Part shown: positions 7,427 through 15,563 of the stretch, piece by piece
Position numbering within the stretch: the stretch's first letter is position 1
Layout of the letters: every line of letters starts with the position of its first letter
From: Dyadobacter sp. CECT 9275
GTDB taxonomy: Bacteria > Bacteroidota > Bacteroidia > Cytophagales > Spirosomataceae
Direction of reading: 5' to 3'
Assembly (NCBI RefSeq): GCF_907164905.1
Contig: NZ_CAJRAF010000001.1
Location: 655,001-719,000 of the forward strand
Length of the DNA stretch: 64,000 nt
Notes under the pieces: model-generated
The model's database searches: none
Told to the model about the DNA's origin: nothing
What the model saw: the letters and a program-made list of their open reading frames with translations, nothing else
Made by a program: the position numbers and the translations under genes

Positions 7427-8821
7427 ATGAAAATTGAACAGATTTATACCGGGTGTCTTGCACAAGGGGCTTATTTCATAGAGTCGGAAGGAGAGGCAGC
7501 GGTGATAGATCCGCTACGTGAGGTAACTTCCTATATCCGTAAGGCGGAGAAGACGGGTGCGAAGATCAGATATGTATTTGAAACACATTTTCATGCGGAT
7601 TTTGTATCCGGGCATCTTGATCTTGCCGCTAAAACCGGAGCTGTCATCGTGTATGGGCCCCAGGCAGAAACCGGGTTCAGTTCCTACAAGGCAAAGGATG
7701 GGGAGGTATTTAAGCTGGGCAATATTAGCATTCAGGTATTACATACACCGGGACATACCTTTGAGTCGGTCTGTTATTTACTGATGGATGAAAACGGGAA
7801 ACCAGCCGCGCTTTTTAGTGGCGATACTTTGTTTATAGGAGATGTGGGAAGGCCTGATCTGGCACAAAAAGGGGATATTGACCAGTATGATCTTGCAGGA
7901 ATTTTATACGACAGCCTGAGAAACAAGATCATGCCCTTGCCTGATGATGTAGTGGTATATCCTGCCCATGGGGCAGGTTCTGCGTGCGGGAAAAACATAA
8001 GCAAGGAAACCTCTGATACACTCGGGAATCAGAAACGGTTCAACTATGCATTACGGGCAGATATGTCCAGAGAGGAATTTATTGCGGAGGTGACAGCGGG
8101 CTTGCCGGAACCTCCGCAATATTTTCCCGAAAATGTAAAAATGAATAAGGAAGGGTATGAGCCCATGGATGCGGTGATGAAACGGGGTGATCGTGCGCTG
8201 GCACCCCAGACTTTTGAGACCATCGCCAACCAAACCGGAGCGCTGGTACTGGATACCCGAAGCGCCGCTGAATTTTCAAAAGGTTTTATTCCTAATGCAA
8301 TCAATATCGGTCTGGATGGAAGTTTTGCTCCCTGGGTGGGTGCTTTGATACCCGATCTTAAGCAAACGATTCTGCTGGTGACGGAGCCTGGACGTGAGGA
8401 AGAAGTGATTACCCGTATGGCCAGAGTGGGTTACGATTATACCATAGGATACCTGGATGGAGGATTTCAATCCTGGCAAAAGGCGGGGAAGGAAGTGGAT
8501 ACGGTCGAGAATATTTCGGCAGAGGAATTGTCGGTCAGGGCTGCAAGTGAAGCTGTCCACGTGATAGATGTCAGGAAACCGGATGAATTTGAGAAAGGGC
8601 ATGTAAAGGATGCTTTCAATCTGCCTTTGGATTATATCAATGACCTGATGCAGGAATTTCCCAAAGGAGAGCAATTGTACATTCACTGTGCGGGTGGATA
8701 CCGCTCCATGATAGCGGCTTCTATTTTAAAGTCAAGAGGCTTTGAGGATGTGGCTAATGTTGAAGGAGGTTTCGGGGCCATCCAAAAGACCGGTTTGCCG
8801 GTTGTTTTTGGTTCAAAGTAA
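7427..8821 (+). CDS. Persulfide dioxygenase-rhodanese fusion (CstB-like)
   Basis: A 464-residue protein in three parts. Residues 1-200 are a metallo-beta-lactamase fold with ligands H54-x-H56-x-D58 and H63 (THFHADFVSGH), H110, D133 and H181. That is the mononuclear iron persulfide dioxygenase (ETHE1-like) arrangement. Residues about 260-355 form a rhodanese homology domain without a catalytic Cys (the loop reads TEPGREEE). Residues about 365-464 form a second rhodanese with active C421 in CAGGYR. This order matches CstB-type enzymes that oxidise persulfides and make thiosulfate. Two YeeE/YedE genes follow on the same strand, so the unit probably handles sulfide stress or sulfane-sulfur transport. 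The protein is cytoplasmic, with no signal peptide. Confidence 0.92.
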   Translation: MKIEQIYTGCLAQGAYFIESEGEAAVIDPLREVTSYIRKAEKTGAKIRYVFETHFHADFVSGHLDLAAKTGAVIVYGPQAETGFSSYKAKDGEVFKLGNISIQVLHTPGHTFESVCYLLMDENGKPAALFSGDTLFIGDVGRPDLAQKGDIDQYDLAGILYDSLRNKIMPLPDDVVVYPAHGAGSACGKNISKETSDTLGNQKRFNYALRADMSREEFIAEVTAGLPEPPQYFPENVKMNKEGYEPMDAVMKRGDRALAPQTFETIANQTGALVLDTRSAAEFSKGFIPNAINIGLDGSFAPWVGALIPDLKQTILLVTEPGREEEVITRMARVGYDYTIGYLDGGFQSWQKAGKEVDTVENISAEELSVRAASEAVHVIDVRKPDEFEKGHVKDAFNLPLDYINDLMQEFPKGEQLYIHCAGGYRSMIAASILKSRGFEDVANVEGGFGAIQKTGLPVVFGSK

Positions 8822-8977
8822 AAAGTTTACGGCAGGCAGGGCGTATGACTTTGTTTTTTGGCGATTTATACAAAAGCTGCGTTATTGGATTTACCTAAGT
8901 TATGGTAATTAATTCATTTCAAGAACTTTCGGTATTCCGAATGGGTTTAGATAAAACTAGTTGTTCTATATAGTATC

Positions 8978-9553
8978 ATGGAAATAATCGAATGGATCAA
9001 GAAACCGTGGCCCTGGTATGTGGCTGGCCCGCTGATCGGGCTTACGGTACCCACTTTGCTTTTGCTTGGTAACAAATCATTCGGGATTTCCTCTGCATTG
9101 CGGCATATCTGTGCAGCGGTGATTCCGGCAAATATTTCTTTCTTTCGATATGACTGGAAAAAAGGAGCCTGGAACCTGTTTTTCGTAGCCGGGATTACAC
9201 TCGGCGGATTTGTGGCTGCGTACTGGCTAGCCAATCCCGGGCAGATCGTCGTGGCGGCATCAACCCGGCATGATCTGGCGTTGCTGGGGATTACTGATTT
9301 TGGCGGCCTGATGCCATCAGATCTTTTTTCAACAGAACAGATCTTTTCTTTAAAAGGGCTGATATTCCTGGTTTTTGGCGGCTTTCTGGTAGGTTTTGGT
9401 ACAAGATATGCCGGAGGATGTACCTCGGGACATGCTATTATGGGACTTTCAAACTTGCAATGGCCTTCATTGGTAGCCACGATCAGTTTCATGATCGGCG
9501 GTTTCGCTTGCACTCACCTGTTATTGCCCCTATTACTCCACGCTGTAAAGTAG
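8978..9553 (+). CDS. YeeE/YedE family sulfur transporter half (first)
   Basis: A 191-residue membrane protein with about four or five transmembrane helices. It has the conserved YeeE/YedE core [21 protein letters not shown] near residues 146-165, with the Cys that relays thiosulfate or sulfane sulfur in this family. The N-terminus [20 protein letters not shown] is typical of the Bacteroidota form. It is half the length of E. coli YeeE; the second half is the next gene. The pair after a persulfide dioxygenase-rhodanese argues for import or export of a reduced sulfur species. The gene is separated from the dioxygenase by 156 bases, which show no hairpin I trust. Confidence 0.88.
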   Translation: MEIIEWIKKPWPWYVAGPLIGLTVPTLLLLGNKSFGISSALRHICAAVIPANISFFRYDWKKGAWNLFFVAGITLGGFVAAYWLANPGQIVVAASTRHDLALLGITDFGGLMPSDLFSTEQIFSLKGLIFLVFGGFLVGFGTRYAGGCTSGHAIMGLSNLQWPSLVATISFMIGGFACTHLLLPLLLHAVK

Positions 9554-9573
9554 CTGGTATACTTAAGATTTTA

Positions 9574-10095
9574 ATGGAAATGAAAGAAGGAACAAAAAAC
9601 AGAGCAGCTTTTGAGAACGATGGCCTGGTGGCGGAGCAGGATTGTTTCGACGGTACCAACCAGCAGCAAAAGCCGGAAAATTTTCTGCATCAGATTCAGT
9701 ACCTCTTCGTGGGGATTTTATTCGGGATTGTTTTTGTGAAAGCAGAAATCATTTCTTGGTTCAGGATTCAGGAAATGTTCCGTTTCCAGTCGTTTCACAT
9801 GTATGGAGTGATTGGTTCTGCCGTTGCGGTTGGGCTGATATCCATTCAGCTGATCAAACGTTTCGGTATTAAAACTACCCGTGGTGAAACAATCAGCATT
9901 CCTGATAAGACCTTTGATAAAGGGCAAATCTATGGCGGGCTGTTATTCGGCATTGGCTGGGCTATTACCGGAGCGTGCCCGGGGCCACTCTTTGCTCAGA
10001 TCGGCAGCGGGTTTCTGGCGGTTATTGTTACTCTTTTAAGCGCCATTGCAGGTACCTGGACCTACGGGTTACTCCGTTCCAGGCTCCCGCACTGA
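9574..10095 (+). CDS. YeeE/YedE family sulfur transporter half (second, DUF6691-type)
   Basis: The start chosen is ATG 9574, 20 bases after the previous stop. The longer frame upstream would overlap the first half-transporter extensively. The product is 173 residues with about four transmembrane helices and a charged N-terminal tail. The second-half core motif GLLFGIGWAITGACPGPLFAQIGSG contains the conserved Cys in GACPGP. Together with the preceding gene this makes a split YeeE-type channel with one Cys motif in each half. The stop at 10095 abuts the convergent methyltransferase stop at 10096, leaving no intergenic space. Confidence 0.85.
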   Translation: MEMKEGTKNRAAFENDGLVAEQDCFDGTNQQQKPENFLHQIQYLFVGILFGIVFVKAEIISWFRIQEMFRFQSFHMYGVIGSAVAVGLISIQLIKRFGIKTTRGETISIPDKTFDKGQIYGGLLFGIGWAITGACPGPLFAQIGSGFLAVIVTLLSAIAGTWTYGLLRSRLPH

Positions 10096-10845
10096 TCAGC
10101 GCTTTCTTGCCAGAAGGTATAACTGATCGTCTCCCAGGCTGAATGCATCTGCTTCGATGTTGGCAAAGGTTCCCATTACTTCGAAACCTGCGTTTTCAAA
10201 AAATCCGCAGAGTTCTGCAAGCGTGTAAACATACTGTCGGGCCTGGTGGGTAACCTTTTCGGTGCCGGATATAAAGGTTTGTTCGGCTTCAATACATCCT
10301 TCGGCAGCATTGTATTCATTTTGTGCAAGGTAAACAATTTCATCCGTTACGGGCATCCAGATCCGCGTCTGGAAGTCGGGGAAGATACTTTCGGCTAGAT
10401 GCTGCGTGTGAATGGCAAAGTGGGCACCAGATTTAAGATGACCTGCAACTTTGCCGATCAGTTTCTGCAGGTCTTTTCGGGGGAAAAAACTGAAGCTGTT
10501 TCCCAGGCAATAGGCAGCGTCAAATTTTTCGCCGGCCAGATCATGTTCCAGAACATCATCGCAAATGACGTGGATAGCCAATCCGTTATCGGACGATGCG
10601 GTACTGAGTTCAGTACAATACTCGGATGAAATGTCCACACAGGTGAGCAGACAGCCTTCCGCTGCCAGCGGCAGTGCGTGCCTGCCATATCCAGCCAGGA
10701 TGTCAAGTACCTTCTTTCCTGGCTCAAGTTCGAGTACATCCCTCAGAAAATCAACTTCAAATTCTGTATACGCTTCATCCTGATGCAGTTTCCATGCACG
10801 TTGAGGCAATCCCTGAAAATAAGTATGGTACCAGGCCAAGGTCAT
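10096..10845 (-). CDS. Class I SAM-dependent methyltransferase
   Basis: A 249-residue cytoplasmic protein with a Rossmann methyltransferase fold. Motif I is KKVLDILAGYGRHALPLA (about 44-61), where the usual D-x-G-C-G-x-G appears as D-I-L-A-G-Y-G. The acidic end of strand 2 is CVDIS, and motif IV is FDAAYCLGNSFSFF. The layout fits the Methyltransf_25-type families; the substrate cannot be told. It is convergent with the YeeE pair and lies beyond the 3' end of the copper array on the same strand. It is separated from that array by the perfect palindrome at 10910-10940. Confidence 0.88.
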   Translation of the reverse strand: MTLAWYHTYFQGLPQRAWKLHQDEAYTEFEVDFLRDVLELEPGKKVLDILAGYGRHALPLAAEGCLLTCVDISSEYCTELSTASSDNGLAIHVICDDVLEHDLAGEKFDAAYCLGNSFSFFPRKDLQKLIGKVAGHLKSGAHFAIHTQHLAESIFPDFQTRIWMPVTDEIVYLAQNEYNAAEGCIEAEQTFISGTEKVTHQARQYVYTLAELCGFFENAGFEVMGTFANIEADAFSLGDDQLYLLARKR

Positions 10846-10909
10846 AAAGGTTGGTGTGAACTAATCAATTTTGGCAAAAGTAGGAAAAACGCAGACTTTC
10901 CCCACCCGA

Positions 10910-10940
10910 GACTTTCCAAGTCTTCAAGACTTGGAAAGTC
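10910..10940. repeat. REP-like perfect palindrome
   Basis: GACTTTCCAAGTCTT (10910-10924), one base, then its exact reverse complement AAGACTTGGAAAGTC (10926-10940). A partial copy of the left arm (AGACTTTCC) lies at 10893-10901. Neither side has a T-run. I recall palindromes of this AGACTTGGAAAGTCT type between genes in related genomes, so a dispersed repeat fits better than a terminator. Confidence 0.75.
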
Positions 10941-10945
10941 TGAGC

Positions 10946-11287
10946 CTAATGAACCGCTGCAGTTTTCCGGCAGCAACTGGGCAATTTGTCATGCGCTTTC
11001 TGATTCGCCGGGCTTTCGTCTGCATCGTAACCGGTATGATTGATGGTGGCTTTGATCGCTTCCGGGGTTGTTTTTGCCGGATTGTACTTAACCGTTATCA
11101 CTTTATTGCTGAGGTCCAGGTTGGAGCTTTTCACACCTTTTGATAACCCCAGCGTCCTTTCGATGCGTGCTTTGCACATCTCGCAAATCGCAGATGTTTT
11201 GATTTTTATTTCTTTATCCCCATCCGCCAGGGCTACATTGAAGGCCAGTAAAAATGAGGCAAAGAGTGATATGAATGTCGTTTTCAT
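10946..11287 (-). CDS. Periplasmic heavy-metal-associated (HMA) protein
   Basis: A 113-residue protein with a signal peptide (MKTTFISLFASFLLAFNVALA) followed by one HMA ferredoxin-like domain. The metal loop TSAICEMCKARIE gives C35-x2-C38. The C-terminus adds LPSCCRKTAAVH with adjacent C105-C106, a possible second thiolate site. It resembles MerP-type periplasmic carriers that bind Cu(I), Hg(II) or Zn(II). It is the last gene of the minus-strand metal array, 47 bases after the heavy-metal-binding lipoprotein. A role in delivering or buffering metal in the periplasm is inferred. Confidence 0.88.
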   Translation of the reverse strand: MKTTFISLFASFLLAFNVALADGDKEIKIKTSAICEMCKARIERTLGLSKGVKSSNLDLSNKVITVKYNPAKTTPEAIKATINHTGYDADESPANQKAHDKLPSCCRKTAAVH

Positions 11288-11334
11288 GATAGCTTTTTTT
11301 GGGTTAAAGTAATTAAACGTAAATCGGGTAATTG

Positions 11335-11574
11335 CTAATGTATGTGTTCCGTCGAATCCGTTTCGGCCAGGGCTACTTCCTGAAGCTCCATTTTACAGAC
11401 CGGACACTTACCTGCTTCTGCATAGGTTTTGTCGCCCTCGCAGCGCATGGGGCAAGCAAATTTCCTGCCTTCGGCCACCTGGGTACTGTCCGGTGCAGCG
11501 GTTTCAGATTTCTGACGATTGCCGGAACAGGCGGTCAAAATGATCATACCGGACAGGATAAATAACTTGTACAT
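11335..11574 (-). CDS. Heavy-metal-binding domain lipoprotein
   Basis: A 79-residue protein with a lipobox (IILTAC, Cys at about 16), so anchored in a membrane facing the periplasm. The mature part has the short heavy-metal-binding domain seen in CusB-like and YHS-related proteins: FACPMRCEGDKTYAEAGKCPVCKMEL. The usual sequence is CPMHP, so Arg-Cys here replaces His-Pro. A C-terminal His-x-His (EHIH) may add ligands. It lies between the HMA-AraC regulator and the periplasmic HMA gene on the same strand. Confidence 0.88.
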   Translation of the reverse strand: MYKLFILSGMIILTACSGNRQKSETAAPDSTQVAEGRKFACPMRCEGDKTYAEAGKCPVCKMELQEVALAETDSTEHIH

Positions 11575-11655
11575 AAATCTTTTGTTTTTTGATGTTTATA
11601 AACGGGTTAAGCGAAAGCACTGCTATTCAGGTATATTTTTTATTGGAGGCAGCTT

Positions 11656-12234
11656 TTACTTACTACTGCCAACTTTGTCCAACGTTTGGCGGGGGAGTAT
11701 GTTTGTCTTTTTAAATTCCCCCGGCGTCATTCCGGTTACTTTTTTAAACTGGTTGCTCAAGTGTGCAGTACTGCTGTAAGAAAGCCTCCACGCCATTTCA
11801 CTTAATGAAAGCTCGTTGTAAGAAAGCCATTCCTTTACCTTTTCAATTTTTTGCGCGATGATGTAATGCTCAATGGTCTGGCCTGTCTCTGAAGAAAACA
11901 GATTACTCAGATAAGAATAATCATAGCCGGTTTTTTTGGACAGGTAATCCGAAAAATTGACAGCGTCAGGTTTGTTCCCCTTCAGGTATTGAATCTCTTC
12001 AATAATCAGTGTTTTAATGTTTTCGACCAACGCGGCACGTTTATCATCAATGAGTTCGAAACCATTCACTTCCAGCATCCGTCTGATCTCGTCAAGTTTT
12101 TGCAAGTCTATATCGTTGACCGTGTCCACATTGCCAAGAGCTAAGTGCGCCAGGGGCACTCCAAGTTTGTCAAACTCCTCTTTTACAACACGTTTACAAC
12201 GGTCACATACCATATTTTTTATATACAATTTCAT
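11656..12234 (-). CDS. HMA-like/AraC fusion transcriptional regulator
   Basis: The start at ATG 12234 gives MKLYIKNMVCDRCKRVVKEE; seven more codons upstream are possible but look unlike the family start. The product is 192 residues. Residues 1-60 resemble an HMA domain with C10-x2-C13. Residues about 90-185 form an AraC-type double helix-turn-helix (LSLSEMAWRLSYSSTAHLSN, then FKKVTGMTPGEFKK). The regulator is therefore likely to sense a soft metal through the CxxC loop and control the surrounding copper genes. It sits downstream of the TonB receptor gene on the same strand, separated by 53 bases. Confidence 0.85.
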   Translation of the reverse strand: MKLYIKNMVCDRCKRVVKEEFDKLGVPLAHLALGNVDTVNDIDLQKLDEIRRMLEVNGFELIDDKRAALVENIKTLIIEEIQYLKGNKPDAVNFSDYLSKKTGYDYSYLSNLFSSETGQTIEHYIIAQKIEKVKEWLSYNELSLSEMAWRLSYSSTAHLSNQFKKVTGMTPGEFKKTNILPRQTLDKVGSSK

Positions 12235-12287
12235 AAGGGAGTCAGTTAAAATCAAAAGAGAAAGATAACCTCGGATATGTTTCTCTT

Positions 12288-14510
12288 TTATTTGATAATC
12301 TTATAACGTATTCCTGCATAAATCATTCGCCCGGTTACAGGTCCCCAGGCCATACCCGCGTCAAACCGGCTTCCAAAAGGTTCAGCGGCAGCCATGATCG
12401 GATTTTTTTGCCTGAAATTGTTCAGATTTTCTCCACCCAGGTAAATATCCCATTTGGGGAAAGTTCGGGTGATCTGAGCGTTTATGTTAAAAAAGGATGG
12501 GGCCCATGTCGATACCAGGTTTGTTTGAGTACCATGATGCTCATGCATTTCACCCATGTAGGGAATCCTTTTTTTACCGTTCCATTGCACTGTGGCGTCA
12601 AATTTCCATTTGTCGTAGGGGAGGGCATAACCTGCATTAAAGAGGAGCCTGTCCCGGCTTACCATCATTTTAGGCAGTAAATTTTCATTTCCCTCCGTAT
12701 CCGTTATTGTTTGTTTTACATCAAACAGCCGGTAGGCTAGTTTCAGATCAAACCGCTGGATGGGCGTTAAATTAACCTCGGCCTGAAAGCTATTGGCATA
12801 AGCTTTACCAGACAGGTTGGAAAATCGTATGTACCGGGGATCTTCCAGGTTGGCAATTAACTGGTTTTCAAAATTTGTTCTGTAGAAATCGACAATGAAA
12901 TTCCCTTTCACCGCTCCCGGATTAAAGTCCTGCGTGATACTGGCACCATAGTTCCATGATGTTTCCGGTTTCAGTTTTTCCTGGAAAATCACTGTTCTGG
13001 CGCTCACCAGGTTTCCGTAATATTCGGCCAGGGGATTAGCCACCCGAAATCCTTTACCCGCCGACGCGCGCACGGTAGTTCCTTCCGTAAGATTATATTT
13101 AAGATGTAATCTGGGTGTCCACTGTGTGCCGTAGATGTTGTGAAAATCAGCGCGGCCTCCTGCTACGAGGATAAACTTATCCAGATGGTTATAGGTATAC
13201 TCAAAGAACGCTCCTGGAACCGACTCGTTTCTGGCAAGGGAAATGGTGCTGAACTTTTCATCATAATTGTCAAGCAGATAACTCAAGCCTGTTTTGTAGG
13301 TATGGTTGGTGTTGCCGATGATAGACTGATAGATCAGATTTCCATAGAAGGTTTTCTGTCTACCGTCATAATTTTTCAGGCCAAAATAACTTTTGGAATC
13401 ATAAACGGAGCCACTCAGGATAAAACCTAATCCACGGTACGGCTGGTCAGGGAATAACCGTGCGATTTTTGAGAAAACCTCGTATCTGCCGACTTTTGCC
13501 CCGAAACCATAAACGGTATCACTTCCTTTCAGATCACGCCGGAAATTGGTTTGTCCGCCCAGTCGATCTTCATAAAGTGCTTTTACGCCAAATTGTGCCA
13601 TCCAGTTTTTGCTTTGGTATTTCCATCTGTTTACCGCGTTAATTTGGTTATAAAGCGGAAGATCCAGAAAATGATCCCTGTTCTGATCCATCCGGTTTCT
13701 CAGGGTGCTTCCATGCGTAAGTAACGCTGTGCTCCATTTTTCATTCAGCTGATGGGCCAGGCTGAGGTTGATCTCCGCCCTTCCGAAACTGTTGACATAG
13801 GTATTTAAATAGAGCTTTTCGCGGGTATCGGGTTTCTGGAGTTCCACGTTGATCTGTCCGGTCATGGATTCGTAGCCATTCACAACCGAACCTGCACCTT
13901 TCCCAATGTCAATGGATTGAATCCAGGTGCCGGGTACAAAGTTGAGTCCGAAAGTGGAGGCGAGGCCACGGATCGAAGGTATGTTTTCTACGTTAGTCTG
14001 TATATAGGTTCCGTTCAGGCCCAGCATCTGGATCTGTTTGGCACCCGTAACTGCGTCGCTATATGAAACGGAAACCGATGCGTTGGTTTCAAAACTCTCG
14101 GACAAATTACAGCATGCCGCTTTTGCCAGTGCTCTGGTGGTGATAATTTCGGTTTGGTGCGGAGATAGCCGGTCTATGGAAGTTGCGCTGCCTCTTACCG
14201 TTACTTCCTTAAGCGCACGGTCGTTTTGCAAAACTATTTCCAGTTCACTTTCGGCGCCTACCTGAATGGTATCACTCATGAAACCTACAAAGCTGACTAC
14301 CAGGAGGTCTGATACGATACTTCGGGGTAGTATGAATTCCCCGCTGGAATCTGTTGTAGTGGCATGTGTGGTACCCGCCCAGTAAACATTGGCACCCGTT
14401 ATGGGGCGGATAGTGCCCTGCACCTGCTCGTTGACGGTCCCTTTAATACCTTGTGCAGACAGCAGGAAAGGGAAAAGGAGCAGGATCACTCCTGTTATAT
14501 TGGTTTTCAT
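12288..14510 (-). CDS. TonB-dependent receptor (likely metal uptake)
   Basis: A 740-residue outer-membrane receptor: signal peptide (to about FLLSAQ), a CarboxypepD_reg-like beta-sandwich (about 22-98), then a plug and a 22-strand barrel ending in an aromatic strand (YAGIRYKIIK). The plug has TRALAKAACCNLSESFET with adjacent C133-C134. A Cys-Cys pair at this site is a feature I associate with receptors next to heavy-metal genes. All six neighbouring genes point to copper or a similar metal, so this is probably a metal or metallophore importer. It follows the HYC_CC_PP gene by about 94 bases. Confidence 0.9.
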   Translation of the reverse strand: MKTNITGVILLLFPFLLSAQGIKGTVNEQVQGTIRPITGANVYWAGTTHATTTDSSGEFILPRSIVSDLLVVSFVGFMSDTIQVGAESELEIVLQNDRALKEVTVRGSATSIDRLSPHQTEIITTRALAKAACCNLSESFETNASVSVSYSDAVTGAKQIQMLGLNGTYIQTNVENIPSIRGLASTFGLNFVPGTWIQSIDIGKGAGSVVNGYESMTGQINVELQKPDTREKLYLNTYVNSFGRAEINLSLAHQLNEKWSTALLTHGSTLRNRMDQNRDHFLDLPLYNQINAVNRWKYQSKNWMAQFGVKALYEDRLGGQTNFRRDLKGSDTVYGFGAKVGRYEVFSKIARLFPDQPYRGLGFILSGSVYDSKSYFGLKNYDGRQKTFYGNLIYQSIIGNTNHTYKTGLSYLLDNYDEKFSTISLARNESVPGAFFEYTYNHLDKFILVAGGRADFHNIYGTQWTPRLHLKYNLTEGTTVRASAGKGFRVANPLAEYYGNLVSARTVIFQEKLKPETSWNYGASITQDFNPGAVKGNFIVDFYRTNFENQLIANLEDPRYIRFSNLSGKAYANSFQAEVNLTPIQRFDLKLAYRLFDVKQTITDTEGNENLLPKMMVSRDRLLFNAGYALPYDKWKFDATVQWNGKKRIPYMGEMHEHHGTQTNLVSTWAPSFFNINAQITRTFPKWDIYLGGENLNNFRQKNPIMAAAEPFGSRFDAGMAWGPVTGRMIYAGIRYKIIK

Positions 14511-14604
14511 TCTAATTTAAAATCATTGATGGAGAAATAATTTAAAAGCCCAAACCACCGGTAATGAGGTGGTTAAGCGATTTAATTTATTGTTTATCAA
14601 TATT

Positions 14605-15072
14605 TCAAATTAAAAATGACTGTATAAAAAAGAGCATACTTCGCCCATGAAAGAGCGATGTGAAGGATATGACGTTACGCCGGACCGACAGTAAGGAAGC
14701 CTCCCAATATTGTTCAATGAAAGAGAAAGAGGGTGCAGTCCAGACAAATCCGCCTGCCAGAACTTTTAGTACCTTGGCAAGCAACTGGGTAACCGCAGAT
14801 GACGTTACGTCAACCTTTTCGTATTTCTGCTGTTCTTTGCAGCAATCCGTTTTTTTGAAGAAAGTACCGGAAGCTTCTTTTTGTCTCTTGCTGGCAGCAC
14901 AACAGGTTGAAACAACCTTTTTTTCGCAGGAATCTGGTTTTTTTTCAGCGATCAGCTGCATCGACTTGCCCCGCATCATACACTGATGTTCAATGAACCC
15001 GAAACCCGTACTGCTGAGCAGTATCAGGAAGGCCATCAGGATGGTGAGCGATTGATGCAGCTGGTTTTTCAT
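14605..15072 (-). CDS. HYC_CC_PP family protein
   Basis: A 155-residue protein whose N-terminal hydrophobic segment (LTILMAFLILLSSTGFGFIEHQC) is a signal peptide or anchor. It ends in H29-Q-C31, the HxC signature of the family. Further Cys residues are C49, the C57-C58 pair and the C77-C78 pair. A second hydrophobic stretch lies near residues 95-115. HYC_CC_PP proteins are small, envelope-located and occur beside copper genes in Bacteroidota; their biochemical role is not known to me. A TAnnTTTG-like box on the minus strand (15131-15138) could drive it together with the TonB receptor. Confidence 0.8.
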   Translation of the reverse strand: MKNQLHQSLTILMAFLILLSSTGFGFIEHQCMMRGKSMQLIAEKKPDSCEKKVVSTCCAASKRQKEASGTFFKKTDCCKEQQKYEKVDVTSSAVTQLLAKVLKVLAGGFVWTAPSFSFIEQYWEASLLSVRRNVISFTSLFHGRSMLFFIQSFLI

Positions 15073-15130
15073 CGCCTGCTATCTGTTTACGGATTTTTGC
15101 TTTATTCTTGTGATGTAAAAAATCAATGTA

Positions 15131-15138
15131 CAAAAGTA
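15131..15138 (-). promoter_or_regulatory. Candidate -7 element upstream of the HYC_CC_PP gene
   Basis: On the minus strand the bases read TACTTTTG, matching TAnnTTTG, about 60 bases before the gene start. No clear -33 TTTG is present, so support is partial. Confidence 0.35.
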
Positions 15139-15145
15139 CTGGTTA

Positions 15146-15355
15146 TCAGGAAAACTCCTGCGCAGCGTAGCCTGCTTTTTTAACCAGTTCTGATATTTCG
15201 GCAGCGGATTGGTCTGTTGTAACGGTTAAGACTCTGTCGGCACTCTGCAGGTCCACCTGCCAGTTTTCAATATGTTCATCACCATTCAGGAAGGGCGTTA
15301 CGGTTGCAACACAGCCATCACATTTTATATTTGTCTTGAATTTCAAAGTTTGCAT
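15146..15355 (-). CDS. Cytoplasmic HMA metallochaperone (CopZ-like)
   Basis: A single 69-residue HMA domain without signal peptide. The metal loop is KCDGCVATVT, with C12 and C15. Usual HMA loops read GMxCxxC; here the Met is replaced (TNIKC). Size and location suggest a Cu(I) chaperone handing metal to CopA, which is encoded upstream on the same strand, or to the HMA-AraC regulator. It is 73 bases before the HYC_CC_PP gene. Confidence 0.87.
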   Translation of the reverse strand: MQTLKFKTNIKCDGCVATVTPFLNGDEHIENWQVDLQSADRVLTVTTDQSAAEISELVKKAGYAAQEFS

Positions 15356-15486
15356 GACCTCTTTTTTATTTACTTTTTCAGTATTTAACCATACAAAGAT
15401 CGGGACATGCCTATATTAAATTGTTACAGAATTCGCGAAAAGATTTACAGATTTTTGGGTTTTATTCCGCAGACAGGAAGTCTGCA

Positions 15487-15533
15487 GATCGGCGGGAAGG
15501 TACCCACGCCTCAGTGGAACCTTCCCGCCGATC
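15487..15533. repeat. 15-bp perfect inverted repeat
   Basis: GATCGGCGGGAAGGT (15487-15501) and its reverse complement ACCTTCCCGCCGATC (15519-15533) flank a 17-base loop. It lies between the unknown membrane-protein gene and the small HMA gene. No T-run follows on either strand, so it is not an obvious terminator. It could be an RNA hairpin or REP-like element. Confidence 0.65.
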
Positions 15534-15563
15534 CATAACTTTTTCCCTGTAGATATCGGATCA

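Noticed and set aside
8947-9513. 188-codon minus-strand ORF opposite the first YeeE gene
   Set aside because: It is antisense to a clear transmembrane gene with conserved motifs and has no features of its own.
10910-10940. Palindrome considered as the terminator of the copper array
   Set aside because: It lacks a T-run and resembles a dispersed repeat; any termination role is unproven.
15487-15533. 15-bp inverted repeat considered as a terminator
   Set aside because: The loop is 17 bases and there is no T-run on either strand; listed as a repeat instead.
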